DNA from: Sphaerolaimus hirsutus
Lineage: Eukaryota > Nematoda > Chromadorea > Monhysterida > Sphaerolaimidae
Length of the DNA: 64,000 bases
Direction of reading: 5' to 3'
NCBI GenBank assembly: GCA_964036195.1
Contig: OZ038450.1
Location: forward strand, 9,550,701 to 9,614,700
Below are positions 20,086 to 31,647 of the stretch, in pieces (position 1 is the stretch's first letter; each line of letters starts with the position of its first letter). The notes beneath the pieces are model-generated. The model did not search any database and had not been told where the DNA came from. It saw nothing but the letters and a program-made list of their open reading frames with translations. Position numbers and translations under genes: made by a program.

Positions 20086-20975
20086 TAGTTAGTTATTTAC
20101 TGGTCTGTGTCAACATGGATTTCGGCTTCACACGTCGCAGCGGTCTTCCAATGCCCTTGTTGTAGCATTTATGCCTCTTAATACTTGCCGTGTGTGCATT
20201 TGAAGGGTGTGCTTCTAAAAGTACCGATGTACAAATTTTTAAAATTTGAGTTAGGACCATTTTTGGGGTCCCCATAAAAATGCGCTTCAAAAATATATAT
20301 AATATGTGGGGGGTGCGAAATTCAATTTTGAGATATGGGGGGGTCGAAAAAAGCAAAAAATCGCAAAATACAGTTTTTGAAATTTTAAAAGTACCGATCT
20401 ACAAGCTTTTTCAGCTTTTGTGTCTTTAAAAGTACCGATCTACACACTTTTTTCAAAATTGATCTTTTAAATGTACCGATCTGCACATTATTTTTTGTGC
20501 TTCTAAAAGTACCGATGTCAGATCGGTGTCCGGTTGCGCAAAAACTCATTTGTGCTTTTTTATTATGGGTGAAAGTACCGATCTACAACTTTCTGATTTT
20601 GTACTTAAAAAAATACCGATCTACACGCTATTACCAATTTGTTCCTTTAAAATGTACTGTACTACAAAAATACAATTCCCTAAATTTTATATAGTTAGTG
20701 TTATGTGTATAATCAATGATTATACCCATGCATGTGGATACCCAACAATATGGCTGAAATACCCTTACCCAAAATTCCCGTACCCAATACCCATGTATGG
20801 GTATTGCATGCTCCAAACTTTCAATCGCGATTAACTCAAAATCGATTTTTTGTAGATCGGTACTTTTAGAAGCACACCCTTCATTTGGAGATCGCTCTGC
20901 GACTTATGTGTAAGTAATACGTAAGCCAAAATCTGAGTTGACACATTTGTCAACTAGTGTGTGGGCTGCCTTTCG
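20086..20975. mobile_element. GTTGACA-type element split by a younger insertion
   Basis: Left part 20086-20202 (CTGGTCTGTGTCAACATGGA, TTCGGCTTCACACGTCGCAG) and right part 20882-20975 (ATCGCTCTGCGAC, CAACTAGTGTGTGGGC) match the two arms of the family. The split is caused by the element 20203-20881. Confidence 0.65.
20203..20881. mobile_element. 679-bp inverted-repeat element with AGTACCGATCTACA sub-repeats
   Basis: Ends are AAGGGTGTGCTTCTAAAAGT and its inverse ACTTTTAGAAGCACACCCTT. CATTTG flanks both ends (20197-20202 and 20882-20887), so the borders are defined. The interior repeats TAAAAGTACCGATCTACA at least six times between 20385 and 20630. No transposase reading frame. Confidence 0.8.
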
Positions 20976-21004
20976 GTTTTGCTGTCACTTCGTTGCTTCG
21001 CTAA

Positions 21005-21360
21005 TTGGCCCCACACGCGCTATTTGACATCGACACCAAGTGTCAACTGCTTTCGTTCCCAATTCAAAGCTTGCTTTTGAAGGTCATTCATCGGCTCGTC
21101 AGCAAGCTTTGAATCGGAATGGGCACCAGTTGACATTTGGGGTCGATGTCAACTAGCGTGTGTGTAGGCACAATAAAGCACGTTCGATTTAACCGCATTG
21201 GGCCCACACGCTAGTTGACATCGACACCAAATGTCAACTGGTTCCAATCCCAATTCAAAGCTTGCGCTTGAACGTCGTTCGTCTGCTCGTCAGCAAGCTT
21301 TGAATCGGGATCGGAACCAGTTGACATTTAGTGTCGATGTCAACTAGCGTGTGTGGGGCC
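21005..21360. mobile_element. Two adjacent short palindromic MITEs
   Basis: 21005-21170 and 21199-21358 each run from GGCCCACACGCTAGTTGACA (or a variant) through an AATTCAAAGCTTG core to TGTCAACTAGCGTGTGTG. Each folds nearly end to end into a hairpin. Confidence 0.75.
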
Positions 21361-21624
21361 ATTGTGCAATGACTGTCAGGACTATGTAACTTCCCCGCTG
21401 TGAAATACGCAGTTCGAACAGACCGAGCGAGTGCTCATTGTTCGACTAGCGGTTGCGGCTCGGCGGCATTCGTCCGCCCGGTGATAAGTAAATGCGCCGC
21501 GGTGCATAACGCGCATTAGGCGACGGGGCGCCGCTGCACGAGGCTGCCTTGTGCCGCGCGTGCGCTCGCATTGTGACAGGTGCTTTGGCTGGCGAATTGC
21601 CCGCAAAGTGTTTCTGTCTCACTT

Positions 21625-21885
21625 TGGGCCCACACACACTAGTTGACATCGCAAATTCGCGTCAACTCAGTGTCAATTGAATTATACAAGAAGAGTGTCA
21701 ATTGAATTATACAAGAAGTTTGTAAAAAGCATCACACTTAACAGGAACAATGAAAATGAAGTGTCATGATGTAAAATTGACTATGCTCTATCATATAGAT
21801 AAGTCGAAATCACAGTATAACTTAAATTCAGTTGACATTTAGTTGACACGAATTCAGTTGACATCCAATGTGTGGGGGCCCTTTG
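21625..21885. mobile_element. GTTGACA-type MITE
   Basis: GGGCCCACACACACTAGTTG to CCAATGTGTGGGGGCCC, same interior as the copies at 5537 and 6130. GTGTCAATTGAATTATACAA is duplicated in tandem at 21670-21715. Confidence 0.65.
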
Positions 21886-22403
21886 GAACTGGTGTTGCTT
21901 TTGTAAGTGCCATTTTGCTACTTGGCAAGAGATTTGTGCGCGTGTTTTGGTGTGCGCTGCGCTGCTTGTAAATGTAGGCGTTTGAATTTATATCTATGTG
22001 TATATTTATTTGTCTCGACTGAGATACTCGAATAATGGAATTTTCTATGCCGTGGTGTTGATCGAATTGAAACGATCAAATATTTTCAATCCTCGTGACT
22101 GCAAGCATTTTATACCATCGATCTAGTCTTAACTGCAGCGCAAATTTAAGTACCAATTCGCCGTAACTTGCTTGGCCCCGTTTATCACTGATGCGATCTT
22201 GTGAAAGCACCATTGTGTTTGCGATGATTTACGATTAGCAGCGAGTGCATGATGCCGCACAGGCGCGAGCATCTTTGCCTCTTGATGAGACGATGTTTCC
22301 TGATGCGTTTTGGCCACACTTTGGGATAACAGGCTGTAAAAAGACGTAAAACGCTTCTAAAAAAATGTAGAAATTTTATGAAAAAACGCAGACGCGAAAA
22401 ATT

Positions 22404-22622
22404 AGCATGTATACTCAGAAAACAATACGCCGTACATTTTTCCGGAGGAAACACTCCATGACGTGATCACTTTCGTCGCCATCATCTCTCGCCATCACGT
22501 CGTCTTCATGACGTCATCACTTCGTCTTCATCACGCCTTCCATAAGTTCTCGGCTGGCCGTCTGCCAGCCGAAGACATAACTCCTATCTGTCTGTAGAGT
22601 ATCGTGTCTGCCGAGTATAACC
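22404..22622 (-). mobile_element. Short element ending in TATACTCGG, inverted relative to 34497
   Basis: Contains CTCGGCTGGCCGTCTGCCAG and TCCGGAGGAAACACTCCATG, the inverse of the copy at 34497-34707. Both ends carry TATACTCNG / CCGAGTATA. Confidence 0.65.
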
Positions 22623-23831
22623 ACAATTTCAGGACATAAAACCGCAGTGTGCAATGTTCCACAAATAGCCGTCTGCACTACACCCCGTTTTCATACAATC
22701 TTGACATTCACAAGGCTTCATTCTATTAAAAGGGCCTTGAAATTTTTCCAAACGCTTGTGTCCACGCGACCGAGATAAAGTGCATCCAGATAACAGTGAC
22801 GTTTACTTTTTGCCGCGCGCCGTGTCATTCTGTGCTTTGTATCCCCTCGGCGCTCGCTAGTCCCCTAGTTGAGGCTCGTTTGCCCAATAACTGCTGTTCA
22901 ATTTATGACCGTTTCATTTTGTCAAGTCCATAAAGTTCTCCCCTAGGATGTTGGGTGACATGTTGCTGTGCCCATTCTTTGGGTGATCCTTGGCAAAGTT
23001 TACAGTGGTCGTGCTGCGGTGCACTTCATTTCGTCGCGGCCGCCGCGCCCTAAATGGCACTATCGAGTGCGGAAAAAGTGTCGGTGGTGGTCGCGCGCTA
23101 AGTCAATTTCTTTAGTGTTTCACCGGGGTCGGGTGCGAACTCTCGCGGTGCAGTGCACTACGCATGCGGCAGTGCGCCGCCGCATGCATAAAGTTGCGCC
23201 GCCAGTGCATGCGTGTGCGCGCGGAGGCTGTCGCATAAAAGCCACTTTGCACTGGCGACACGGCGGGCGCTAGCTGCCGCCCCGCCGCCGCACTCGAGAC
23301 GTTGTTTCAGCGTTGAACGCGTGCCCACTTTTCAGTATCAGGATGCGCTTTGCACCTCACCTCCCGACTGCATGTGACTGGTTCATTTTTATCGTCCCCC
23401 CTAGCATTAATGCGTGATCGGCTTGTTTTTAAGGGAAACTAGAACTTATATTTGTATAGGCATCCGGGCGTCGTACTACAAATTGGCACTTGCGGCAGTG
23501 CAGCTTTTGCAGCAAGAAAGCTATGGTCTCGCTTGCAAATAAGCCGCGTATCCCAGAAACCATTTTGGCCCCATTTATTTGATCGTTTTTGATGAGAGAA
23601 CCGCTACATCAGCATGCATAGCGCTGCGTCCGGCGTGACTGCTCATGCAAAAGCGAAGATGCCCTATGCTTATCGTTTCTGCTTTAATGTTCATCCGAGC
23701 GCTTTACTAATGATATAGCTGAGAATGATCACTTTTTGAGGTTAGAATAGTTCGTCAAATTTCATCTGCTCTGGATGTATTCAACTAAATATAGCTTGTT
23801 ATATCAAGTAATGCCCCTCTGTACGTGAATC
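22623..23831. other. Non-coding region with a GC-rich core
   Basis: 22960-23340 is strongly GC- and CpG-rich, with GCGCCGCCGCATGC-like palindromes. It could be a distal promoter or island but has no exon that I can support. Confidence 0.35.
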
Positions 23832-24542
23832 CAGGGGTCCCCATGGGGGGCTGCCCCCCCACAAATCGGCCAGCTATCTATCCCGTTAGTCGCTCAGCTA
23901 TCTCTCTATCCCGAGTCAAATCTTATGGTTACTATCCCCTGAGCCCCCCCCCCCAATCGATCAGCTAATTATATACCTATCTGGAGCGATTTTTGAGAAA
24001 TTTTGCCCCAATTTTCAATCAAAATCACTGATTTTCATACCTTTTTACCGTTTTTCACCTTCAAAATCGTGGTTTTCGGTTGTATACTTGTACCGTATTT
24101 CCTAGAATTACCCCCCGGGGGTTTATTTTTTCAGAGTGAAAATTTTGAGAGAAAAACGTGAAAAATGCAACCATAACCACCATTTATAAGTTTTTACAGC
24201 CTTATATAAGGATGTAGATGGTATAAACGATGTTCTGGCGTAACACAGTAAGTGGTTTGAACGTCTGTAGTGCATTTCCCGGACCACAAATTCATAGTGC
24301 CCATTTTGAGGGGGGGGGGGTATTTCGAGGAAATACAGTATATATATTTTGGCTACTCTTAACCTAATTTTAGCGATTTTTCCCCTTTCTGCTCGCTATA
24401 CCTTGAAAAAGCCTATATATTTTACACCCGCGAGGGCCCCCCCAGCCCCCTCCCCAGAAATATTTTCAGCTATCTATCCCTCCGGAGGAGCGATGTGCAA
24501 TCTATCCGACCCCCGCGAGGGTCAAAATCTTGGAGACCCCCG
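23832..24542. mobile_element. hAT-like non-autonomous element with a nested TA-flanked element
   Basis: Begins CAGGGGTCCCC and ends GGAGACCCCCG. The 8-bp CGTGAATC flanks both sides exactly (23824-23831, 24543-24550), as expected of hAT insertion. Inside, TA|CCGTATTTCC (24093) to GGAAATACAG|TA (24338) is a second element. No transposase. Confidence 0.85.
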
Positions 24543-24828
24543 CGTGAATCTGCGTACCTATTTTCGTCTCATTCTAGCCGTCTCCGCACGTCGGCCACGC
24601 CACGCAATGCTCTGGGCAGAATGCCTCACGGCTGAGAAGCTGCCATTTTTCAGTTCCAAGCCGGTAACTGATTGAGTGGCGCCGGGCGCGGGGTCAGTCG
24701 ACTGTGCCGCGCTGCACCTTAGCCCGCGCATGGAGCCGCTTTCCAATCAGCTGAGAATGCTTCGTTAAGCGCCGCCCGCGCGCGCCGCCGTTCACATGAA
24801 ACCCAATTTTGAATGGAATGGAAAAAAC

Positions 24829-25322
24829 CAGGGGTCTCCTAGGGGGGGGGGGGCTGGAGGGCCTACCCCCCCCCCCAAATCCACCAGCTATCTATCTATC
24901 CCAGAGGCCGCTAACGTATCATCTATCCTGGAGCAACTTTTTTGGTTATCTATCCCCCAAATCGGCCAGCTATCTACCTATCTTGAGCGATTTTTGAGAA
25001 ATTTTGCCCCAATTTTTTTTCAAAATCGCTAATTTTCGTATCTTTTTATACTTTTTCACCTTCAAAATCGCGGCTTTCGCCTATGCACATGTTTATATAC
25101 CTATTTTTAGCCATTATTTTGCCTGTTTTAGCTACTTTGAACCATTTTTTTAAAAGCGATTTTTTCCCTTTCTGCCTTCTATGCATTGAAAAAGCCTAAA
25201 TATTTTGCCCGCGCGTGCCAACCCCCCCCAAGCCGCCCCAGAAAAATTTTCAGCTATCTCTCCGGAGGAGCGATTTGCTATCTGTCCAGCACCCGCGAGG
25301 GCCAAAATCTTGGAGACCCCTG
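24829..25322. mobile_element. hAT-like non-autonomous element
   Basis: CAGGGGTCTCC to GGAGACCCCTG. Flanks GAAAAAAC / GAAAAAGC are an 8-bp duplication with one mismatch. Interior CAGCTATCTATCTATCCC and CCTCCGGAGGAGCGAT motifs are shared with the rest of the family. Confidence 0.85.
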
Positions 25323-26337
25323 GAAAAAGCCCACTCGTTTTACATGTAGTTCGTTAGAAAGAGCGTTTTTAAAATGACCCACCGTGTACATTTCTTGATT
25401 GATTGGGTTGTGGGAGAAGAAAACACGCGCTTACGTAAAATGTGTAGCGCATGAATTGGGTGCGCCGCGTGACCAACTTAGCCGGCTGAATGGGGGAAAT
25501 GATACAGCTCATGATGACGGGCGGGAGGTACGAGCGGCATGTAATTTGATTTCAACTCTGTTCCACCCGGCCGCCCGCGCCGCCGGCGCACATGAGACGC
25601 GTAGCTGGCGCCCATGTGTTCTTTTGTCGCTCGCCATTCGACTCGCTTTTGCCACATTTTCTCGCATTAAAAATCGTCGCCGGTGTCTTTTTCACGTCCA
25701 GTTTTCTCATCAGGATAAATGTCACAAGGCCGGGAACTTTCGAAAAACCCGCCAACCTTGATTAGCATGCTTCCCAGCTCATGCAATCCACGGGCCAAGT
25801 CTGCTCATGCATTGTGATTTTATGATGAGTCTTATTGTGCCCCGGCTGCACCTTGTCGCATGGCTCGTTTGCTGTGCATGATGATGCGTGGCTAATGAAA
25901 GTCTATTGAGTTTGATCAACCGCGGTCTGGTTTGACGGCGGTCGCATGCAGTCCCTTCGCTGCGGTGCCCGCGTTAGCTGACCTAGGCGGAGGTTAACTG
26001 CATTAACGGAACTGGTAATTTGGACTCTGTATTTTACTTCCTAGTATATGTCATCAGTGAGCAGTTTCATTGAGGTACAAATGCATCTAAAGATACCTCT
26101 AAGTTTTTAGAATATGCATTTGTGTTTTGCTCAAGCTATAACCGCTCCCGTCATGTTAAAATTAGTGCCGGGTTTTTCCTCGAAATATACCCTGGCCCCA
26201 GAGGTGTAGTTTCCCACTCGCAACAATTTGAGGGGTAATTCAAGGGTGTGCTTAATCGAGGATGGGTAAGGCTTACTTTTTTTAAATTTTTATGAAAGGC
26301 CATCATGAATTCATTGCAACAAAATGATGAAATGTGA
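25323..26337. other. Non-coding, no gene seen
   Basis: Mixed-composition unique sequence; half of a CCGTATTTCCTCGAAATA-type element near 26165-26270. Short frames only. Confidence 0.35.
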
Positions 26338-26898
26338 CAGGGGTTTCCAATGGGGGGGGGGGTTAACCCCCTTCAAAGCGCGCAGCCACATATCTATTTA
26401 TCCATCCCGGCGGCCGCTCAGCTATCTAGGTATCCATCCCGGAGGCCGCCGAGCTATCTATTTAGGTATCTATCCCGGAGGCTAAGCTTTTGTGCTATTT
26501 TACACCTACTTTTAGCTATTGTAATCCCTTTTCTACACCTTAACAAGCCTATATATTGAACACCCGCCACCCCCGTCACCTCCCCCCCCCGCCACCCCCA
26601 ATCCCCCGCCACCCACAACTAGGGTGTCACTAAAAATTTTTGCGGAAAACGGAAACGGAAAAAATTTTGCACTTGCCGCAAAACGGAAACGGAAAAAATT
26701 TTGCACTTGCCGCAAAACGGAAACTGAAAAATTTTTGCACTTGCTTGGAAACGGCAAAAAAAATTCCTGCGGAAACGGAAAACGGAAATTTGACACCCTA
26801 CCCACAACCCCCTCAATTTTTTTTCAGCATCTATCCCTCCGGAGGAGCGATTTGGTATCCATCCAACCTCCGGAGGGTCAAAATCTAGGAGACCCCTG
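26338..26898. mobile_element. hAT-like element carrying a nested hAT-like element
   Basis: Outer: CAGGGGTTTCC to GGAGACCCCTG with flanks AAATGTGA / AGATGTGA. Inner: TAGGGTGTCAC (26620) to TGACACCCTA (26800) with a perfect 8-bp duplication CCCACAAC. The inner 181 bp is largely copies of a unit with AAACGGAAACGGAAAAAATT and TTTGCACTTGCCGC. Confidence 0.85.
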
Positions 26899-27903
26899 AG
26901 ATGTGAAGAGCTTGCCAACAGGTATTTATAATGCTGATATGGTTGGTAATAATAATCACGTATACCGACAATAACTTAGGTTCATTTGAAAATGCCCAGT
27001 TTATTGCAAATATCGTGTGCACCGCATTTCTGTCTTTGGATTTCTATTGGTATTTGATGAGATGGGCTTTATTCGATTCAAGGGATTATTTTACCCAGGT
27101 TCCTCAAATAGGGGCAAGGACGTAACCGTGTGTGGGGCTGGCCGCCCCCACTCCTTATGGGGTAGACATAAAAAAATTTATTCTGAATTAATTGAAATGT
27201 AACAAAGCCATACTAAATTCTATGGTTCGTTTCACGTATTTTTCACGCTATCGTGCATCTTGTGGGCGTATAGGGACCACACACACTAGTTGACATCAAA
27301 ATAGTGTCAACTAAATTTTGGTTAATTATGTGATTTCAACTTTCCTATGTAAATACTAAAGTTTATTTCGTGACACTTATTTTCATTGTTCATTGTTCAT
27401 TGTTTTCACTGTTAAATGTGATGCTTAAAAAGTGTTTGTGTTGTTTAGTTGACATTCAGTTGACTTTTGTTTGCGATGTCACGTAGTCTGTGTGGGCCCA
27501 TAATGGCGGCCTACACACTAGTTGACAATGTGTCAACTGGTCGGTGTCAACTCAGACTTTAGCTTCACGTGTCACAAAGCGATCTTTCAATGCAATTGCC
27601 AACATATTTATTTTTCAACATGGGCCCGCACACTAGTTTACCATTTTGGTAAACTATTTTGACAAAACAGTTTACCAAAATGGTATAGATTTCATGTTGG
27701 TAAACTAGCGTGTGTGTTGGCATTGCCGCGTGTGCATTTGGGTGTCCTCGACACTTGGCATTCAAGTGGGACTGCTTAATGAGAATTTCACAACTTAGCG
27801 CTCGCTTATTCCTGTGAGTACTAATTTGCAAGTCTCGTTTGTGCAGTGCGCACTGTTTTAAATTATCCGTACCTGAATCTTTGACGCAATCAACTCTCGC
27901 ATT
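26899..27903. other. Non-coding region with three GTTGACA-family insertions
   Basis: 27280-27500 (CCACACACACTAGTTGACAT to GTAGTCTGTGTGGGCCC), 27508-27740 (GGCGGCCTACACACTAGTTG, right half decayed), and a third nested at 27624-27716, where the motif has become TAGTTTACCATTTTGGTAAA. No gene seen. Confidence 0.5.
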
Positions 27904-29345
27904 GTAACTAAACACCTTCCCGGACAAGTTCACCACCCAATTTTTTATTTCACTTCGGATGTAATATCTCCTTCTATGGGGGTGTTATAAAGCTGAAACT
28001 TTGAATATATAAAGTTGTAACACTCCTCTGCTCTGCTTCAATGGGGGGAGGTGGGGCGACTCACTGGCTTTTTTTTTGGCTTTTTTGCTGTCCCAAACAA
28101 GTTCACCACCCACTTGATTGGCTACACTTTGAGGGTCGTATCTCCAGCTGTGAGGCTGGTATGACGCTGAAATTTGGCGTATGTCTTGCCAACAACCCCC
28201 CTTACAATTCACCGGTGGGGCTGCCTGCCAGCGACCCACTACAGTATGCATTGCTTCATGTAATGTTGTTCATTTTTTTCAAAACAACCCAAGCGTCCCA
28301 AACAAGTTTGCCATCAAACTGCATCATAAAAAATGTTGTGAGAACATACCTGGTATAAAATTGAGTCAGATTTGAACCCTAATTCTGCTCATTAAGAATT
28401 TTTCAGTAGAGCACCCACCCCATCCCATAAACAGCAGGCCGAAAATTTCACTTTAAACCAATTTTTTGTTTCACACTCAAAAAGTTGGTTTACGAAGTTC
28501 AGTAGGGAAGGGTCCAATGTTCAAAGTTACGTAAACAACATGACCTCTAAAATGCCTCCATAAGGAAATTTATTTGGGGTGAAAATTATGGTGTCATAAT
28601 GACATCATCACAGGAACAAAATTTGACAAAATTTCCATTTTTTCATTCACCCCAAATAAATTTCCTTATGCAGGCATTTTAGAGGTTATGTTGTTTACAT
28701 AACTTTGAACCTTCGACCCTTCCCTAGTAACTTTGTAAACCAACTTTTTAAGTGTGAAACAAAAAATTGGTTTAAAGTGGAATTTTCAGTCTGCTGTTTA
28801 TGGGACGGGGTGGGTGCCCTACTGAAAAATTCTTAATGAGCAGAATTAGGGTTCAAATCTGACTCAATTTTATAGCAGGTAAATTCTCACAACATTTTTT
28901 TATAATGCAGATGGATGGCGAACTTGTTTGGGAGACTTAGGTTGTTTTTAAAAAATGAACAACTTTATATGCGGCGACCCATGCTGTAGTGGGTCGTCGG
29001 CGGCAACCCACTGATGAATTGTGAGAGGGGGTCGTTTACAAGACATCCCCCAAATTTCAGCTTTCTATCGCCCACACAGCTGGAGATATAGCCCTCGTAG
29101 TGTAGCCAATCAAGTGAGTGGTGAACTTGTTTGGGACACCGAAAAAGCCAAAAAAATGTTTGCATGTAGGGCGACCCACTCTGTAGTGAGTCGCCGCACC
29201 TCCCCCCATTAATACGGAGTAGCGGAGTGTTAGGACTATTTACTAACCAAACATTAGCTTTATACAGTTCCCATAGCCAGAGATATTGCATCTGAAGTGA
29301 AATAAAAAAATGGGTGGTGAACTTGTCCGGGAAGGTGTTTAGGTA
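27904..29345. mobile_element. 1.44-kb foldback element with ~0.7-kb inverted arms
   Basis: CACCTTCCCGGACAAGTTCA at the left (27911) is matched in inverse at the right (29320-29337). The arms pair along their whole length, for example TAAACCAATTTTTTGTTTCA near 28455 with its inverse near 28760. They meet around 28590-28660. No transposase frame. Confidence 0.8.
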
Positions 29346-29815
29346 CCTATTTCTGTACTGAATCTCATTAAACATGAATCCAATAGAAGATAACAAACCT
29401 GGCTAAATGATTTTTAAAGATTGTATTTTTAGAAACGCAATTTACCTATTTGGTATTTATTCTTCAGTGTCTCTAGGTCATAAAAAACATACAGTTGTGA
29501 ACTGCGTGTGAATTATGAAGTTCGATTCAAAGTTCAAGGTGTGAGTGAGATTGATGAATAGCCTATTTCACAGTTTTCATTTGAGCAAATGTATTTATTT
29601 GCAAAAAAATAATACCTAAAATTATACAGTAAAACACAAATCATCCCTGCACCAAGATCCTAATGAAATTTATGTGATGGTTTGCAAATTGGCTCGATTT
29701 TAGGTGAAATTGCCAGTTACAAGCTCCAACCAGCTGGCATCAGTCTGGCAGCTGCAGTTCATGGCCCTTTGAATTGAAAAATACCACGCTTGTCTTATTT
29801 ATAATGAAAACAAAC
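29346..29815. other. Non-coding, no gene seen
   Basis: AT-rich unique sequence without recognisable features. Confidence 0.35.
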
Positions 29816-30016
29816 CAGGGGTTGGGGGGATTACCCCCTCCCACCCCCAAAACCGCCCAGTTAATTATCTATCCCTGAAGCCGCTCAGCTATCTATCTAT
29901 CCCGGAAGCAAAATTTTGGCTACTATCCCGAACCCCCCCCCCCCCAAATCGGCTACCGGAGGAGCGATTTGCTATTTATCCAACCCCACGGAGGGTCGCA
30001 ATCTAGAATACCCCTG
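29816..30016. mobile_element. Short hAT-like element of the CAGGGGTCTCC family
   Basis: CAGGGGTTGG to GAATACCCCTG, flanks AAACAAAC / AAACAAGC. An internally deleted 201-bp copy. Confidence 0.75.
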
Positions 30017-30406
30017 AAACAAGCCTTGGCATTGTGAATTGAATAGCCTGCCCCGCTAAGATAAATAGGTTTCAAACGGGACCAGCTATTCTGGCTGGGA
30101 CCGTGCCCAGATATCTATCTAATTTTTATATAGGGACTGGGGCATCAAGACTGGGACCGGGATTGGGGTAGCATGCCTTGGACCAGGGGGTGGCCAGTGA
30201 CCCACCTGAGTGTGTGCAGCCATGTAATGTGAAAAAAATCATGAATTTGGCTCTCCAGGCCAAGTTCGGCACCCAGCCGTGTTTGAAAAGAAAATGTGGC
30301 CAAACTTCAGCCAAGGGAGGGAATAAACTTGCAATTTTGGGAAGCATTACCCAACATTCCTGCACTACTATACACATGAGGGGGAGCAACCCACCTTAGT
30401 GTGGGT
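30017..30406. other. Non-coding, no gene seen
   Basis: Frames of 73 and 87 codons overlap on opposite strands here without similarity to a known family. Treated as non-coding. Confidence 0.35.
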
Positions 30407-30895
30407 CAGGGGTATCTTGAATTTCGACCGTCCGGGGGGTAGGATAGATAAAAAATCGCTTCTCCAGAGGGATAGATAGCTGAAAAAGTTTCTGGAGGGG
30501 GGCTGGTGGGGGTTCGCGGGGGTTCAATATATAGGCTTTTTGGGGTGTAGAAGGAAGAAAAGGGAGAAAAATCCCTCAAAGTAGATGAAAAATGGCTAAA
30601 AATACGTATAAATATAAGCACATATAGCCAAAATAGGCAATAATGAACATGAACTAGCGATTTTGGAGGTGAAAATCTATAAAAAAAGGGATGAAAAGTA
30701 GTGATTTTAAGCAACAGTCTGAGTACGATTTCTCAAAAATCGCTCCCGATAGGTAGATAGCTGGCCGATTTGGGGGGTAGGGGGTTGTTGCCCAAAATTT
30801 TGCCTCTGGTATAGATAGATAGCTGAGCGGTCTCCGGGATAGCTGGGCGGTTTGGGGGGCTACCCCCCCCCTATTCCCCCCATTCGAGACCCCTG
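30407..30895 (-). mobile_element. hAT-like element of the CAGGGGTCTCC family, inverted
   Basis: CAGGGGTATCTTG to GAGACCCCTG with flanks GTGTGGGT / GTGTGGGC. Interior motifs (GGGATAGATAGCTG) are the inverse of those in 24829. Confidence 0.8.
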
Positions 30896-31647
30896 GTGTG
30901 GGCCAATGAAAAACCCATTTTTGTCTCAACTTTTGCTGTACAATAGGTCCAGCACAAGCCAGCGAAAAAATGGGACACCAATGTTGCAAAAAGCAGTATG
31001 AATTGGTACATTTTCACATTTGCAGTATAGTACAGTGCTGTACCATGTCATAAGATGTCCTGTAGTACAGAACAGTGATCAGGCACAACCTAGACAAGCG
31101 CAATGTGTTTTGATGTTGATGTTTACTCATTTTCTACACATTCATACACTTCTAACACTTTTTTAATACACACTTGTAGATTTGGTTTACAGTGACTTCT
31201 AGGGGAAAATTGACGGAAAAAATTTGCTGGCGGGAGGGGCGTTGTGTTGCTGCTAACCAAATTCTCCTTGTTTGCATTCGTTTGGCATCTTCACAAACAT
31301 TTTTCCAAACCGAGTCTTTATTTCTATTGCCATTTACTGTACATAGTAGTCTACATTTGCCTCATCCCTATTTATCATTGACAGGCTCTATCAAAAACTT
31401 TTCTGGTCGCTCGAAGGTCTGACCAATTTTTAAAAATTTTTATCATTTCTCTAAATATTAGTCATCGGCGGAAAAGTGTTGATTTGAGCCGAAAATGGGC
31501 TGCCAGTGGCTGGCGCACTGTGCCTTCCGGCCGCCCTACGGCAATTTGGGAGGCGACAAGCCAGATCGACGCACTGAGGCGCCAGTGCGTTTTGGTGTAA
31601 CTTTTGCAGCGTGTGATTTTTGTTGGGGTGGTGTGACGACAGTGTGA
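30896..31647 (+). promoter_or_regulatory. Presumed promoter and leader of the EGF-module gene
   Basis: Non-coding sequence directly before the signal-peptide exon. GC rises from 31480. No TATA box is convincing. Confidence 0.3.

Noticed and set aside
22968-23273. 101-codon frame in a GC-rich segment
   Set aside because: Arg-rich composition typical of GC-rich non-coding DNA; no splice neighbours or homology.
26533-26918. Frames with repeated KRKKFCTC or FRFRFAASAK peptides
   Set aside because: Translation of the tandem units within the nested element 26620-26800.
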